Shown: positions 34,346-43,250 of the stretch, piece by piece
How positions within the stretch are numbered: position 1 is the first letter of the stretch
How the letters are laid out: every line of letters begins with the position of its first letter
NCBI RefSeq assembly: GCF_009498035.1
Contig: NZ_CP034550.1
Coordinates: 3,782,001-3,846,000, forward strand
Source: Saccharothrix syringae
GTDB lineage: Bacteria > Actinomycetota > Actinomycetes > Mycobacteriales > Pseudonocardiaceae
Direction of reading: 5' to 3'
Length of the DNA: 64,000 nucleotides
Made by a program: the position numbers and the translations under genes
The notes under the pieces: generated by a model
Told to the model about the DNA's origin: nothing
What the model saw: only the letters and a program-made list of their open reading frames with translations
Databases searched by the model: none

Positions 34346-36787
34346 ATGTCAGTGGTCGGGAATTCGCCCGGCGCCGCGCCGCCGTCACCCGGCGACGGCG
34401 CGGCCACCGGGACCGCGGCCACCGGGATCGCGGACCGGCCCTGGCGGGACCCCGCGCTGGCCGCCGAGGACCGGGTCCGCGCGCTCGTCGCCGCGATGAC
34501 CCTGGACGAGAAGCTGGCCCAGCTCGGCAGCGCCTGGCTGAGCCTCCAGCCGACCGACGGCGGCCTGGCCATGGCACCGCACCACCAGGAGCTCAGCGGC
34601 GCCGAGCTGAACTACCTGGACGAGCCGGCCACCACGGTGGAGGAGGCGACCGGGCACGGCATCGGGCAGCTCACCAGGGTCTACGGCACGCTGCCGCTCG
34701 ACCCGCTGGTCAGCGCCGCCGGCCTGGCCGACGTGCAGCGCCGGCTGCGGGACCGGACGCGGCTGGGCATCCCGGCCGTGGTGCACGAGGAGTGCCTGTC
34801 CGGGCTGACCGCGTTCCGGGCCGCCGCCTTCCCCACGCCGCTCGCCTGGGCCGCCGCGTTCGACGTCGACTCGGTGCGGCGGATGGCCGGGCTGATCGGC
34901 GCGGACATGCGCGCCCTCGGTGTCCACCAGGGGCTCTCGCCGGTGCTCGACGTGGTGCGGGACTACCGGTGGGGCCGGGTCGAGGAGACGCTGGGCGAGG
35001 ACCCGCACCTGGTCGGCGTGCTCGGCGCGGCCTTCGTCGCCGGCCTCCAGGGCGCGGGCGTGGTGGCCACGCCGAAGCACTTCGCCGGGTACTCGGCGTC
35101 GACCGGCGGCCGCAACCTGGCACCGGTGAGCATGGGGCCGCGCGAGTTCCGGGACGTCGTGCTGCCCCCGTTCGAGACGGCTTTCCGGCACGGCGGCGCC
35201 CGCGCGGTGATGCTGGCCTACACCAGCGTCGACGGCGTGCCGCCCGCGGCCGACCGCCCCCTGGTGGAGGGGCTGCTCAGGCGGGAGTGGGGCTTCGACG
35301 GCCTCGTGGTCTCGGACTACTACGGCGTCTCCTTCCTCCAGACCCAGCAGATGCTCGCCGACTCCCCGGCGGCCGCCGCCGAGATCGCGCTGACCGCGGG
35401 CGTGGACGTCGAGCTGCCCGTGCTGCGCTGCTACGGGGTGCCGCTGGCCGAGCTGGTCCGCTCCGGCCGGGTGCCCGAGGACCTCGTCGACCGGTCGCTG
35501 ACCAGGGTGCTGCGGCAGAAGGTCGACCTGGGCCTGCTCGACCCGGACTGGGACCCGGAGCCGGACGCGCTGGCCGACGGGCGGGCACCGGACCTCGACT
35601 CGGCGGCGCACCGCGACGTGGCCAGGGTGCTCGCGGAGCGGTCCGTCGTGCTGCTGCGCAACGACGGCCTGCTGCCGCTGCGGGACCCCGCCCGGATCGC
35701 GCTCGTCGGGCCGGTCGCGGACGACCCGTACGCCTTCCTCGGCTGCTACGCCTTCCCCAACCACGTCCGCGCCCTGCACCCGGACGTCGGGACGGGCGTG
35801 GACATCCCGACCCTGCTGACCGCGGTGCGGGCCGAGTTCCCCGGTGCCGAGGTGCGGTACGCCCCCGGCTGCGACTTCGCCGGCCCCGACCGCGACGGGT
35901 TCGCGGCCGCGGTCGAGGCGGCGCGCGGCGCGGACGTGTGCGTCGCGGTCCTCGGTGACCGGTCGGGCCTGTTCGGCGACGGCACCTCGGGCGAGGGCTG
36001 CGACGTCACCACCCTGGCCCTGCCCGGCAGGCAGGGCGAGCTGCTGGCGGAACTGCTCGCCACCGGGACCCGCACCGTGCTGGTGACCGTGTCCGGCCGG
36101 CCGTACGCGATCGCGGAGCAGGACGACCTGCTCGGCGCGCGCGTCCAGGCGTTCTTCCCGGGCGAGGAGGCCGCGTCCGCGCTGGCCGGCGTGCTGTCCG
36201 GGCGGGTCGGCCCGACCGGCAGGCTGCCCGTGCAGGTGCCGCGGCACCCGGACGCGCCGCCCGGCACCTACCTGCACGCGGCGCTCGCCGGGCGCAGCGA
36301 CACCAGCGTGGTCGACCCGACGCCCGCCTACCCCTTCGGCCACGGCCTCGGCTACACCGAGGTCGACTACGCGGACCTGGAGCTGTCCGGCCCGACCTGC
36401 CCCACCGACGGCAGCTTCACGGTCGGCTGCACCGTGGCGAACCGGGGGGACCGCGCCACCGCCGAGGTCGTCCAGCTCTACCTCGCCGACCCCGTCGCGC
36501 CCGTGGTCCGCCCGGTGCGCGAGCTGATCGGCTTCGCCCGGGTGGAGCTGGCGGCCGGGGCGCGCGCCCGGGTCACCTTCACCGTCCACGCCGACCGCAC
36601 CTCGTTCACCGGCCTCGACCTGCACCGGGTCGTGGAACCGGGCCGCCTCGTCCTGTCCGTCGGCCGCTCCGCGGGCGACCTGCCGCTGCGCGCGGAGGTC
36701 GAGCTGGTGGGCCCGGCGCGCCGGACCGGGGCGGACCGCGTCCTGCTGACCCCGGTCGAGGTGACCCACCTGCCGGCCGCGGGATGA
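34346..36787 (+). CDS. Glycoside hydrolase family 3 (beta-glucosidase/xylosidase-like)
   Basis: 813 residues without a signal peptide, so intracellular. GH3 N-terminal barrel (~45-390) with the nucleophile Asp324 in GLVVSDYYG and TPKHFAGYS as the substrate-binding His loop; GH3 C-terminal domain (~430-650); fibronectin III-like tail (~690-790, REL(I)GFARVELAAGA). It removes beta-linked glucose or xylose from non-reducing ends. Inside an antibiotic-type cluster it may unmask a glycosylated inactive intermediate, or simply be a scavenging enzyme. First gene of the rightward operon; its stop overlaps the aminotransferase start as ATGA. Confidence 0.9.
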   Translation: MSVVGNSPGAAPPSPGDGAATGTAATGIADRPWRDPALAAEDRVRALVAAMTLDEKLAQLGSAWLSLQPTDGGLAMAPHHQELSGAELNYLDEPATTVEEATGHGIGQLTRVYGTLPLDPLVSAAGLADVQRRLRDRTRLGIPAVVHEECLSGLTAFRAAAFPTPLAWAAAFDVDSVRRMAGLIGADMRALGVHQGLSPVLDVVRDYRWGRVEETLGEDPHLVGVLGAAFVAGLQGAGVVATPKHFAGYSASTGGRNLAPVSMGPREFRDVVLPPFETAFRHGGARAVMLAYTSVDGVPPAADRPLVEGLLRREWGFDGLVVSDYYGVSFLQTQQMLADSPAAAAEIALTAGVDVELPVLRCYGVPLAELVRSGRVPEDLVDRSLTRVLRQKVDLGLLDPDWDPEPDALADGRAPDLDSAAHRDVARVLAERSVVLLRNDGLLPLRDPARIALVGPVADDPYAFLGCYAFPNHVRALHPDVGTGVDIPTLLTAVRAEFPGAEVRYAPGCDFAGPDRDGFAAAVEAARGADVCVAVLGDRSGLFGDGTSGEGCDVTTLALPGRQGELLAELLATGTRTVLVTVSGRPYAIAEQDDLLGARVQAFFPGEEAASALAGVLSGRVGPTGRLPVQVPRHPDAPPGTYLHAALAGRSDTSVVDPTPAYPFGHGLGYTEVDYADLELSGPTCPTDGSFTVGCTVANRGDRATAEVVQLYLADPVAPVVRPVRELIGFARVELAAGARARVTFTVHADRTSFTGLDLHRVVEPGRLVLSVGRSAGDLPLRAEVELVGPARRTGADRVLLTPVEVTHLPAAG

Positions 36788-38766
36788 GCGAGCCCCGCAC
36801 CACCGACCGCCGGCGTTCCGCTACCAGGATGGGGCAACGAGCCTTGCACACCTCCTCCGACCAACTCGACCGGGCCGCCCGGCCCGTCTTCCGCGGCACC
36901 GTCTCGCGGGCCCTCGAACCCGCCACGATCGGGCGGCTCCGGGAACTCCTCCGGGACTTCCACGACCGCTACGCCCGGCTGGAGGGCGACGAGACCGCGC
37001 GGTTCCCGTTCCTGTGCCGCTGGGCCTTCCAGGTCCTCACCAGCCGCAACCAGGAGGTCGACCCGCGCACCGGCGCGCTGGTGGACTGCGTGCCGGGCCA
37101 GGGCAACCTCGACACCGGCGACGCGTCCGCACCGCCGTACCCGCCGTTCGTCGACCGGCTCCGCGAGCAGGTCGACGGCGCCACCGACTTCGCCCGGTAC
37201 TTCGGCCCGGAGTGCGTCGACGGGCTCGACGAGGCGGTCCGCGGCTACGTCACCGCGATGGGCTTCCCGCTCGCCGACCACCTGGACGGCCTGAGCACCG
37301 TCGTGGGCAGCGGGACCATCAGCCTCTACAACGCGCTCTGCCAGCACCTGGTCGCCGTCGCCGGGGACGTCGTCCTGCACCCGGAGGTCTCCTACGGCTT
37401 CTTCCTGACCCAGCCGTACCGGGCGGGCGGGGCGGTCGCCGCGGTGCCCATGGCGGCGGACGGCACGGTCGACGTGGCCGCCCTGGACCGCGTCGTCCGG
37501 GAGCGGAACGCGGCGCTGCACCGGGCGTGGCTGCCCGCGCGGGTGGTCCTGGTGCGCCGCACCCTCGACGAGCTGCACGCCCGCGGCGTCATCGGCACGG
37601 CGGCGACCCCCGCCGACGTCGAAGCCCTCACCGAGGGGCTCGACGGGCTGGACAACCTCGCGGCGGGCGACGAGCTGTTCGCGCGCGCCGTCGCCCGCTG
37701 GCCGGAGATCCTGGGCGCCGAGCAGCTGCACCGGCGGGCCGCCCAGGTGCTGCGGCCACCGCGCGTGGTCGGCCACCTGCACATCACCCCGGCCGTCACC
37801 GGCGCGCTGCCCTCGGACGCGCACCTGGCGGAGCTGGGCCGGGTGCTGGGCGAGCACCGGATCACCGCCATCGAGGACATGTCCTACCACTCGATCCGCA
37901 GCTCGCCCCGGGCCCAGGGCACCCTGCTCGAACACCACCGCGACACCTGCGTCCTGTTCGGCGTCTCCAAGCCGTTCGCCCTGGCCAACCCGCGCATCGG
38001 CGTGCTGCTGGTGGCCACCGCGGACGCGGAGGCCGTCACCCGGGCCGTCGAGAGCACCATCGGCTTCGTCTACACGGGTTTCCAGCACGCCCTGGCCGGC
38101 GCGCTGGCCGACGACGCCGACCGCGCCCGGGCCTACCTCGCGGACGAGTCCTGGGACCCGGCGACGGGCTACGACTTCCGGCGGGCGCTGCTGATCGCGA
38201 TGGTCGAGGGCGTCGGGTCCGCGCGGCTCTCGCCCGCCGAGCGCGACGCCGCCCGGACCGCGCTGCGGTCCGAGGTGGACCGGTTCTTCCGGTGGAAGTT
38301 CGACCAGGGCGTCGTGGTGTGCCCGCCGGACCACGACGGGGTCGACGCGCCGGGGGAGGCCGTCGGGGACTACGACGACCTGCCGCCGGCCGTCCTGGAC
38401 TACCACCGGCGGGTCGCCCACGCGTTCACCACCACCGGCCTGCGGCACTGGTTCGCGGTCGAGTTCGAGCCCGAGGCCGGGTTCTTCCTCGTGGTCCACT
38501 GCGACGCCGTGCTGGCCCGCGGCCGGATCGGCCCCATCCCGGTGAGCCGCACCTTCGACGTGTTCGGCGTGCTGGCCCACCTGTTCGGCGTCCGGGTGGT
38601 CCCCGAGGAGATGATGACCGCACCGCGGCCGGTCAACCGCCGCCTCCGGCTGTCCTTCTCACCGCCGGTCGAGAACCTGGTCCGCTGCCTGCTGACCACC
38701 TACCTGGGGCTGACCTGGCTGGAAGCCGGCGCGTCGCCCGGTCCCGAGGACCCCGCCGACCGCTGA
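36784..38766 (+). CDS. Large class I/II PLP-dependent aminotransferase-like enzyme
   Basis: 660 residues, far longer than the ~400 of ordinary class I aminotransferases. The PLP fold is evident: GSGTISLYNAL near 172, VVLHPEVSYGFF, ITAIEDMSYHSI as the PLP-ring Asp strand, and LFGVSKPFALANPRIG with Schiff-base Lys396. There are ~100 extra residues at each end and a helical insert near 225-300. Candidate roles are transamination of a keto intermediate or amino-acid side-chain chemistry. It overlaps the GH3 stop by 4 bp. A second ATG (codon 16) is possible. Confidence 0.78.
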   Translation: MSEPRTTDRRRSATRMGQRALHTSSDQLDRAARPVFRGTVSRALEPATIGRLRELLRDFHDRYARLEGDETARFPFLCRWAFQVLTSRNQEVDPRTGALVDCVPGQGNLDTGDASAPPYPPFVDRLREQVDGATDFARYFGPECVDGLDEAVRGYVTAMGFPLADHLDGLSTVVGSGTISLYNALCQHLVAVAGDVVLHPEVSYGFFLTQPYRAGGAVAAVPMAADGTVDVAALDRVVRERNAALHRAWLPARVVLVRRTLDELHARGVIGTAATPADVEALTEGLDGLDNLAAGDELFARAVARWPEILGAEQLHRRAAQVLRPPRVVGHLHITPAVTGALPSDAHLAELGRVLGEHRITAIEDMSYHSIRSSPRAQGTLLEHHRDTCVLFGVSKPFALANPRIGVLLVATADAEAVTRAVESTIGFVYTGFQHALAGALADDADRARAYLADESWDPATGYDFRRALLIAMVEGVGSARLSPAERDAARTALRSEVDRFFRWKFDQGVVVCPPDHDGVDAPGEAVGDYDDLPPAVLDYHRRVAHAFTTTGLRHWFAVEFEPEAGFFLVVHCDAVLARGRIGPIPVSRTFDVFGVLAHLFGVRVVPEEMMTAPRPVNRRLRLSFSPPVENLVRCLLTTYLGLTWLEAGASPGPEDPADR

Positions 38767-38820
38767 AGCCCGCGCCGCTGCCCACCCGAGCACACCGCGA
38801 AGCAGAACGGAGCGCACGAC

Positions 38821-40800
38821 TTGTACACCCTGGGGTTGAACTGCTGCTTTTCGCCGCCCACCGAGGACATCGTGCCGGGGCTGCCCCAATGGTTCTTCCA
38901 CGACGCCTCCGCCGTCCTGGTGCACGACGGGCACGTCGTCGCGGCCGTCGAGCAGGAACGGCTCAACCGGATCAAGCACACCAACAGGTTCGCCGGCGAC
39001 GCCGCCCGGGCCTGCCTCGCGCAGGCCGGCATCAAGCTCGGGGACGTCGACTCGGTCGCGTTCTTCTTCGACGAGGCGTGGACGGACAAGGAGCTGTTCC
39101 ACCAGTACACCGAGCACCCCGGCGTCGGCATCCGGTGGGCCCGCGACCTCATCACCGCCCGGTTCGCCGAGGCCCTGGAGGAGGACCTGCCCGAGGAGCG
39201 GCTGACCTTCGTCGCCCACCACGACTCGCACGCCTACTCGGCGTACCCGCAGTCCGGCTACGACGACGCCCTGGTCGTCGTCATGGACGGCCGGGGCGAG
39301 GAGGAGTCCAGCTCGGTCTACACCGCGAACGGCGACAAGGTCGAGCTGCTCGCCACCAACACCCCCGAGAACTCCATCGGCCACTGGTACACCGCCGGCA
39401 CCGAGCTGATCGGCTACGGGCTGTTCGACGAGTACAAGGTGATGGGCCTCGCCCCCTACGGCGACCCGGACACCTACGCCGCCGCCCTCGCGCCCCTGTA
39501 CGACCTGCTCCCGGACGGGGACTTCCGCCTGGACTTCACCAAGCTGCGCACCACGATGTTCCGCACCGGGTTCACGCCCCGGCGCAAGGGCGAGCCCTTC
39601 GAGCAGCAGCACAAGGACTTCGCCGCCGCCCTCCAGCAGGTCACCGAGCGGGTCGCCACGCACCTGATCAGCCACTGGCAGCGGGTCACCGGGCACCGGC
39701 GCCTGGCCATCGCCGGCGGCGTCGGCCAGAACTGCACCCTCAACGGCAAGCTCCTGGCGGGCGGCACCTTCGACGACGTGTTCGTGCACCCCGCCGCGCA
39801 CGACGCGGGCGCGGCCCTCGGCGCGGCGCTGAAGGTCCAGGCCGACACCTCCGGCAGGCTCACCCGGCGCCGGGTCCGCGACGTCTACTGGGGCAAGCCG
39901 CTGCCCGCGCCGGACCGGACCGCGGAAACCCTGGCGCGGTGGCGCGGCTTCGTCGAGGTCGAGCGCCTGACCCGGACCGAGCAGCGGGTCGCGGAGCTGC
40001 TGGCCGACGGCAAGGTCGTCGCCTGGGTCCAGGGGCGCTCCGAGTTCGGCCCGCGCGCGCTGGGCAACCGCAGCATCCTGGCCGACCCGCGCCCGGAGGA
40101 GAACCGGCAGCGGGTCAACCTGCTGGTCAAGAAGCGGGAGACCTACCGCCCGTTCGCCCCGTCCGTGCAGGCGGAGAACGTCCGGGAGTACTTCGACATC
40201 CCCGAGGGCGCGACCGTCTCCGACTTCATGGTCTTCACCGTGCCGGTCCGCGAGCACCACCGGGCCGGGCTGGGCGCGGTGACCCACGTCGACGGCACCG
40301 CCCGCGTCCACGCGGTGGACCGCGCGGTCAACGAGCGGTTCTGGCTGCTGCTGGAGGAGTTCGAGGCGCGCACCGGCGTGCCCGTCCTGCTCAACACCTC
40401 GTTCAACAACCACGCCGAACCCATCGTCGACTCCGTCGAGGACGCGGTGCGCACCTTCCTCACCACGGGCCTGGACCACCTCGTGGTCGACGACTTCCTC
40501 GTCTCCAAGCCCACCACCGGCCGGCCGCTGACCGACCTGGTCCCCGTGCTGGAGCCCTACGCGCGGATCGAGCGGCGCGTGGACGCGGCGAAGAACGAGT
40601 CGGCGTGGGTGACCGGCAACTACACCAAGGCCAAGCGCATCCCCGTGGGCGCGCGGACCGCCCTGCTGCTGGAGCGGTTCGACGGCGTGCGGACGCTCGG
40701 CGAGCTGGGCCTGGACGCGGCGGACCCGGCCGACGCGGACGTGCTCGACGAGGTCGAGGCGCTCTGGGGCGACCGGTTCCTGGACCTCCGACCGCGGTGA
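38821..40800 (+). CDS. NodU/CmcH/TobZ-family carbamoyltransferase
   Basis: 659 residues. A Kae1-like N-terminal domain carries the metal-binding AHHDSHAYSAY (His133/His134/His137) and VVMDGRG; AGGVGQNCTLNGKL is another conserved segment. The C-terminal YrdC-like part has EFGPRALGNRSILADPR, KKRETYRPFAPSV and VLLNTSFNNHAEPIV. The family uses carbamoyl phosphate and ATP to carbamoylate hydroxyl groups of antibiotics and sugars. The start is TTG 38821, with GGAGC about 10 nt upstream and the normal family N-terminus YTLGLNCC. Probably a tailoring step on the cluster product. Confidence 0.93.
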   Translation: MYTLGLNCCFSPPTEDIVPGLPQWFFHDASAVLVHDGHVVAAVEQERLNRIKHTNRFAGDAARACLAQAGIKLGDVDSVAFFFDEAWTDKELFHQYTEHPGVGIRWARDLITARFAEALEEDLPEERLTFVAHHDSHAYSAYPQSGYDDALVVVMDGRGEEESSSVYTANGDKVELLATNTPENSIGHWYTAGTELIGYGLFDEYKVMGLAPYGDPDTYAAALAPLYDLLPDGDFRLDFTKLRTTMFRTGFTPRRKGEPFEQQHKDFAAALQQVTERVATHLISHWQRVTGHRRLAIAGGVGQNCTLNGKLLAGGTFDDVFVHPAAHDAGAALGAALKVQADTSGRLTRRRVRDVYWGKPLPAPDRTAETLARWRGFVEVERLTRTEQRVAELLADGKVVAWVQGRSEFGPRALGNRSILADPRPEENRQRVNLLVKKRETYRPFAPSVQAENVREYFDIPEGATVSDFMVFTVPVREHHRAGLGAVTHVDGTARVHAVDRAVNERFWLLLEEFEARTGVPVLLNTSFNNHAEPIVDSVEDAVRTFLTTGLDHLVVDDFLVSKPTTGRPLTDLVPVLEPYARIERRVDAAKNESAWVTGNYTKAKRIPVGARTALLLERFDGVRTLGELGLDAADPADADVLDEVEALWGDRFLDLRPR

Positions 40801-40875
40801 CCCGCCGGGGCACCGCACCAACGACCGCCGTTCCGTTCGGCGACGCAAGTCCGGCGACGCGAGTGAGGACACGAC

Positions 40876-42189
40876 ATGAGTGAACTGGCAGTGCTGGGCG
40901 GCGACCCCTCGATCCGGGTGCCGCGCGACGACCTCTTCGAGTGGCCGATCCTGGGCCGGGAAGAGGAGGAGGCCGTGCTGCGCACGATGCGCAAGCCGAG
41001 CTACCTCGACTTCGAGACGGTACCGGCGTTCGAGAAGGAGCTGACCGACTGGCTCGGCGTCGAGCACGTCATCACCGAGAGCTCCGGGACGCACGCCGTG
41101 CTCGGCGCCATGTTCGCCTGCGGCGTCGGCGCCGGCGACGAGGTCATCGTGCCCACGTCGACGTACTGGGCCACCTGCGTGCAGGCGTTCACCCTGCGCG
41201 CGAGCGTGGTCTTCGCCGACATCGACCCGCTGACCATGAACATCGACCCGGCCGACGTCAAGCGCAAGATCACCGACCGCACCAAGGCCATCGTGGTGGT
41301 GCACCTGCTCGGCTACCCGGTCGACATGGACGCCATCTGCGCGATCGCCCGCCGCCACGGCGTCAAGGTCATCGAGGACGCGTCGCACGCCCACGGCAGC
41401 CTCTACAAGGGGCGCAAGGTCGGCACCCTGGGCGACATCGCCGCGTTCTCGATGTGCGGCAAGCCGCTGTCGATCGGCGAGGGCGGCATGATCGCCACCA
41501 ACGACACCGCGCTGCACGACCGGGCCCTGGCCTGGGGGCACAACTTCCGGTTCCACCCGGGCGAGGTGCGCGACCCGGACCTGCTGCGCTTCGCCGGCCT
41601 GCCGCTGGGCGGCGTCACCTCCCGGATGCACAACCTCAGCGCGGCGATCGGGCGCGAGCAGCTGCGCCGGTTCGACGAGCGCGTCGAGGAGATCGACGCC
41701 GCCATGAACCTGTTCTGGGACCTGCTGGAGGACGTGCCCGGCCTGGTGGCGCACCGCCCGCCGCGCGGCAGCGGCTCGACCATGGGCGGCTGGTACAACC
41801 CGCACGGGGTCTACCAGCCCGAGAAGTTCAACGGCCTGTCGGTCTCCCGGTTCGTCGAGGCGGTGCGCGCCGAGGGCTTCTACGCGGCCACCCGCATCTG
41901 CATCCGCGAGCCGCTGCACACCCACGAGCTGTTCCACAGCGCGGACGTGTACCGCGAGGGCAGGCCGACGAACCGGCACGCCTCGGGCAACCCGCCGCAG
42001 CGGCGGGGCGACCTGCCGGTGGCCGAGTCGGTGAAGGCGTTCACCGTGCCGCCGTTCCGCCGCTACGACAAGGCCGTGATCGAGGAGTACGCGGCGATGT
42101 TCCGCAAGGTCGCCGAGCACCACAAGGAGCTGATCGAGGGCGACCGCGGCGACGGCAGCGTGGTGCTCGACGAGCGGGGCAACGGGTGA
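40876..42189 (+). CDS. DegT/DnrJ/EryC1/StrS-family aminotransferase
   Basis: 437 residues. Fold type I PLP enzyme with GTHAVLGAMFACGVGAGDEV, EDASHAHG and the Lys196 site in FSMCGKPLSIGEGGM. The family transaminates keto-sugars, keto-cyclitols or aminoshikimate intermediates from glutamine or glutamate. It is followed by two dehydrogenases, one a Gfo/Idh/MocA enzyme, the classical partner that makes the ketone. The HAHG segment also occurs in AHBA synthases, but the rest does not argue for that function. Good ribosome-binding site GTGAGGA; stop overlaps the next start as GTGA. Confidence 0.92.
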   Translation: MSELAVLGGDPSIRVPRDDLFEWPILGREEEEAVLRTMRKPSYLDFETVPAFEKELTDWLGVEHVITESSGTHAVLGAMFACGVGAGDEVIVPTSTYWATCVQAFTLRASVVFADIDPLTMNIDPADVKRKITDRTKAIVVVHLLGYPVDMDAICAIARRHGVKVIEDASHAHGSLYKGRKVGTLGDIAAFSMCGKPLSIGEGGMIATNDTALHDRALAWGHNFRFHPGEVRDPDLLRFAGLPLGGVTSRMHNLSAAIGREQLRRFDERVEEIDAAMNLFWDLLEDVPGLVAHRPPRGSGSTMGGWYNPHGVYQPEKFNGLSVSRFVEAVRAEGFYAATRICIREPLHTHELFHSADVYREGRPTNRHASGNPPQRRGDLPVAESVKAFTVPPFRRYDKAVIEEYAAMFRKVAEHHKELIEGDRGDGSVVLDERGNG

Positions 42190-43250
42190 CGCAGGCGTTC
42201 GGGGGTCCGGTGGTCGAGCGGGTGCGGTGGCCCGCCACCACCGCCCTCGACTGGGCCGCCGGGGTCTTCCGCGCGCTGGGCGCGGACGAGGAGACCGCGT
42301 CGGCCGTCGCGCTGGCCCTGGTGGCCGCCGACCTGGCCGGCCACGCCAGCCACGGCGTGCGCCTGGTCGCCACCTACGCCCACCAGGTCTCGGTGGGGGA
42401 GCTGGTCGCGTCCGCCCGCCCCCGGGTGATCGGCCGGGACGGTGGCCACACCTCGCTGAGCGGGGGCTTCGGCCTGGGCGCCGGGACCATGCGGCACGCC
42501 GTGGCGTGCGCCGCCGAGGACGCGCGGCGGCACGGGTTCGCGACCGTGGGCCTCAGCGACCTCGGGCACGTCGGCCGCCTGGGCCTCTACGTCTCCCAGC
42601 TGTCGGCGCAGGGCCTGATCGGCATCCTGACCTGCGGGTCCGCCTTCGTGCCGAGCGAACGGGTGGTGGCGCCCCTGGGCGGTGTCGAGCGCGTGTTCGA
42701 CACCAACCCGTGGGCGTTCGGCTTCCCGGCCGAGGGCGGAGACGTGGTGATCGACATGTCCACGTCGGCCAGGTCGTACAACGCGGTGGCGGCGCTGGCC
42801 GCCTCGGGCGGGAGGCTCCCCGAGGGCGTGGGCCAGGACCGGCACGGCCGGCCGTGCCCGGACCCGGCGGAGGTCCTGCGCTCCGGCAGCCTGCTGCCGG
42901 CGGGCGGCGCGGTCGGCTACGGGCTCGCGCTGGCCACCGCCTGCCTCGCCGCCCTGGGCGACGGCCCGCGGGCCGGGGGCGTCGCCGGCGGGTTCCTGGT
43001 GGCGATCGACGTGGCGCGCCGCCGGCCCGTCGAGCCCTACCGGCGCCACGTGGGCGAGGTCGCGGACGCGCTCCGGGCCTCGGCACCCCGCTCACCCGAC
43101 CTGCCGGTCCGGGTCCCCGGCGGGCGCGGGGCGCTGGTCCGGTCCCCGGCCGAGGTCTCCGGCCTGATCCCCGTGGACGAGTACGTCGTCGAACAACTGG
43201 AGGAAACATGTCAGCGGTTGGGCCTGCCACCGGTGCCGGAGCCCTGTTGA
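42186..43250 (+). CDS. Ldh2-family (malate/lactate dehydrogenase-like) oxidoreductase
   Basis: 354 residues. Characteristic Ldh2 segments: ADLAGHASHGVRLVATY, FGLGAGTMRHAV, VGLSDLGHVGRLGLYVSQ and VFDTNPWAFGFPAEG, with a C-terminal RVPGGRG. The family uses NAD(P)H to interconvert 2-keto and 2-hydroxy (or imino) acids and sugar acids. The GTG start at 42186 overlaps the aminotransferase stop. Some conserved segments are shortened (354 residues is normal length), but the active-site SHG is present. Role within the cluster: oxidation or reduction of a precursor, not specified by sequence. Confidence 0.88.
   Translation: MTQAFGGPVVERVRWPATTALDWAAGVFRALGADEETASAVALALVAADLAGHASHGVRLVATYAHQVSVGELVASARPRVIGRDGGHTSLSGGFGLGAGTMRHAVACAAEDARRHGFATVGLSDLGHVGRLGLYVSQLSAQGLIGILTCGSAFVPSERVVAPLGGVERVFDTNPWAFGFPAEGGDVVIDMSTSARSYNAVAALAASGGRLPEGVGQDRHGRPCPDPAEVLRSGSLLPAGGAVGYGLALATACLAALGDGPRAGGVAGGFLVAIDVARRRPVEPYRRHVGEVADALRASAPRSPDLPVRVPGGRGALVRSPAEVSGLIPVDEYVVEQLEETCQRLGLPPVPEPC

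Noticed and set aside
34385..36769. 794-codon minus-strand frame opposite the GH3 gene
   Set aside because: Shadow of a GH3 gene with clear active-site motifs; no ribosome-binding site or recognisable sequence.
40876..42189. DegT protein as AHBA synthase, making the cluster an ansamycin pathway
   Set aside because: It shares only the general HAHG and GEGG family segments; no PKS or other aminoshikimate genes are in the window. The downstream rox gene is a resistance gene and does not show production.
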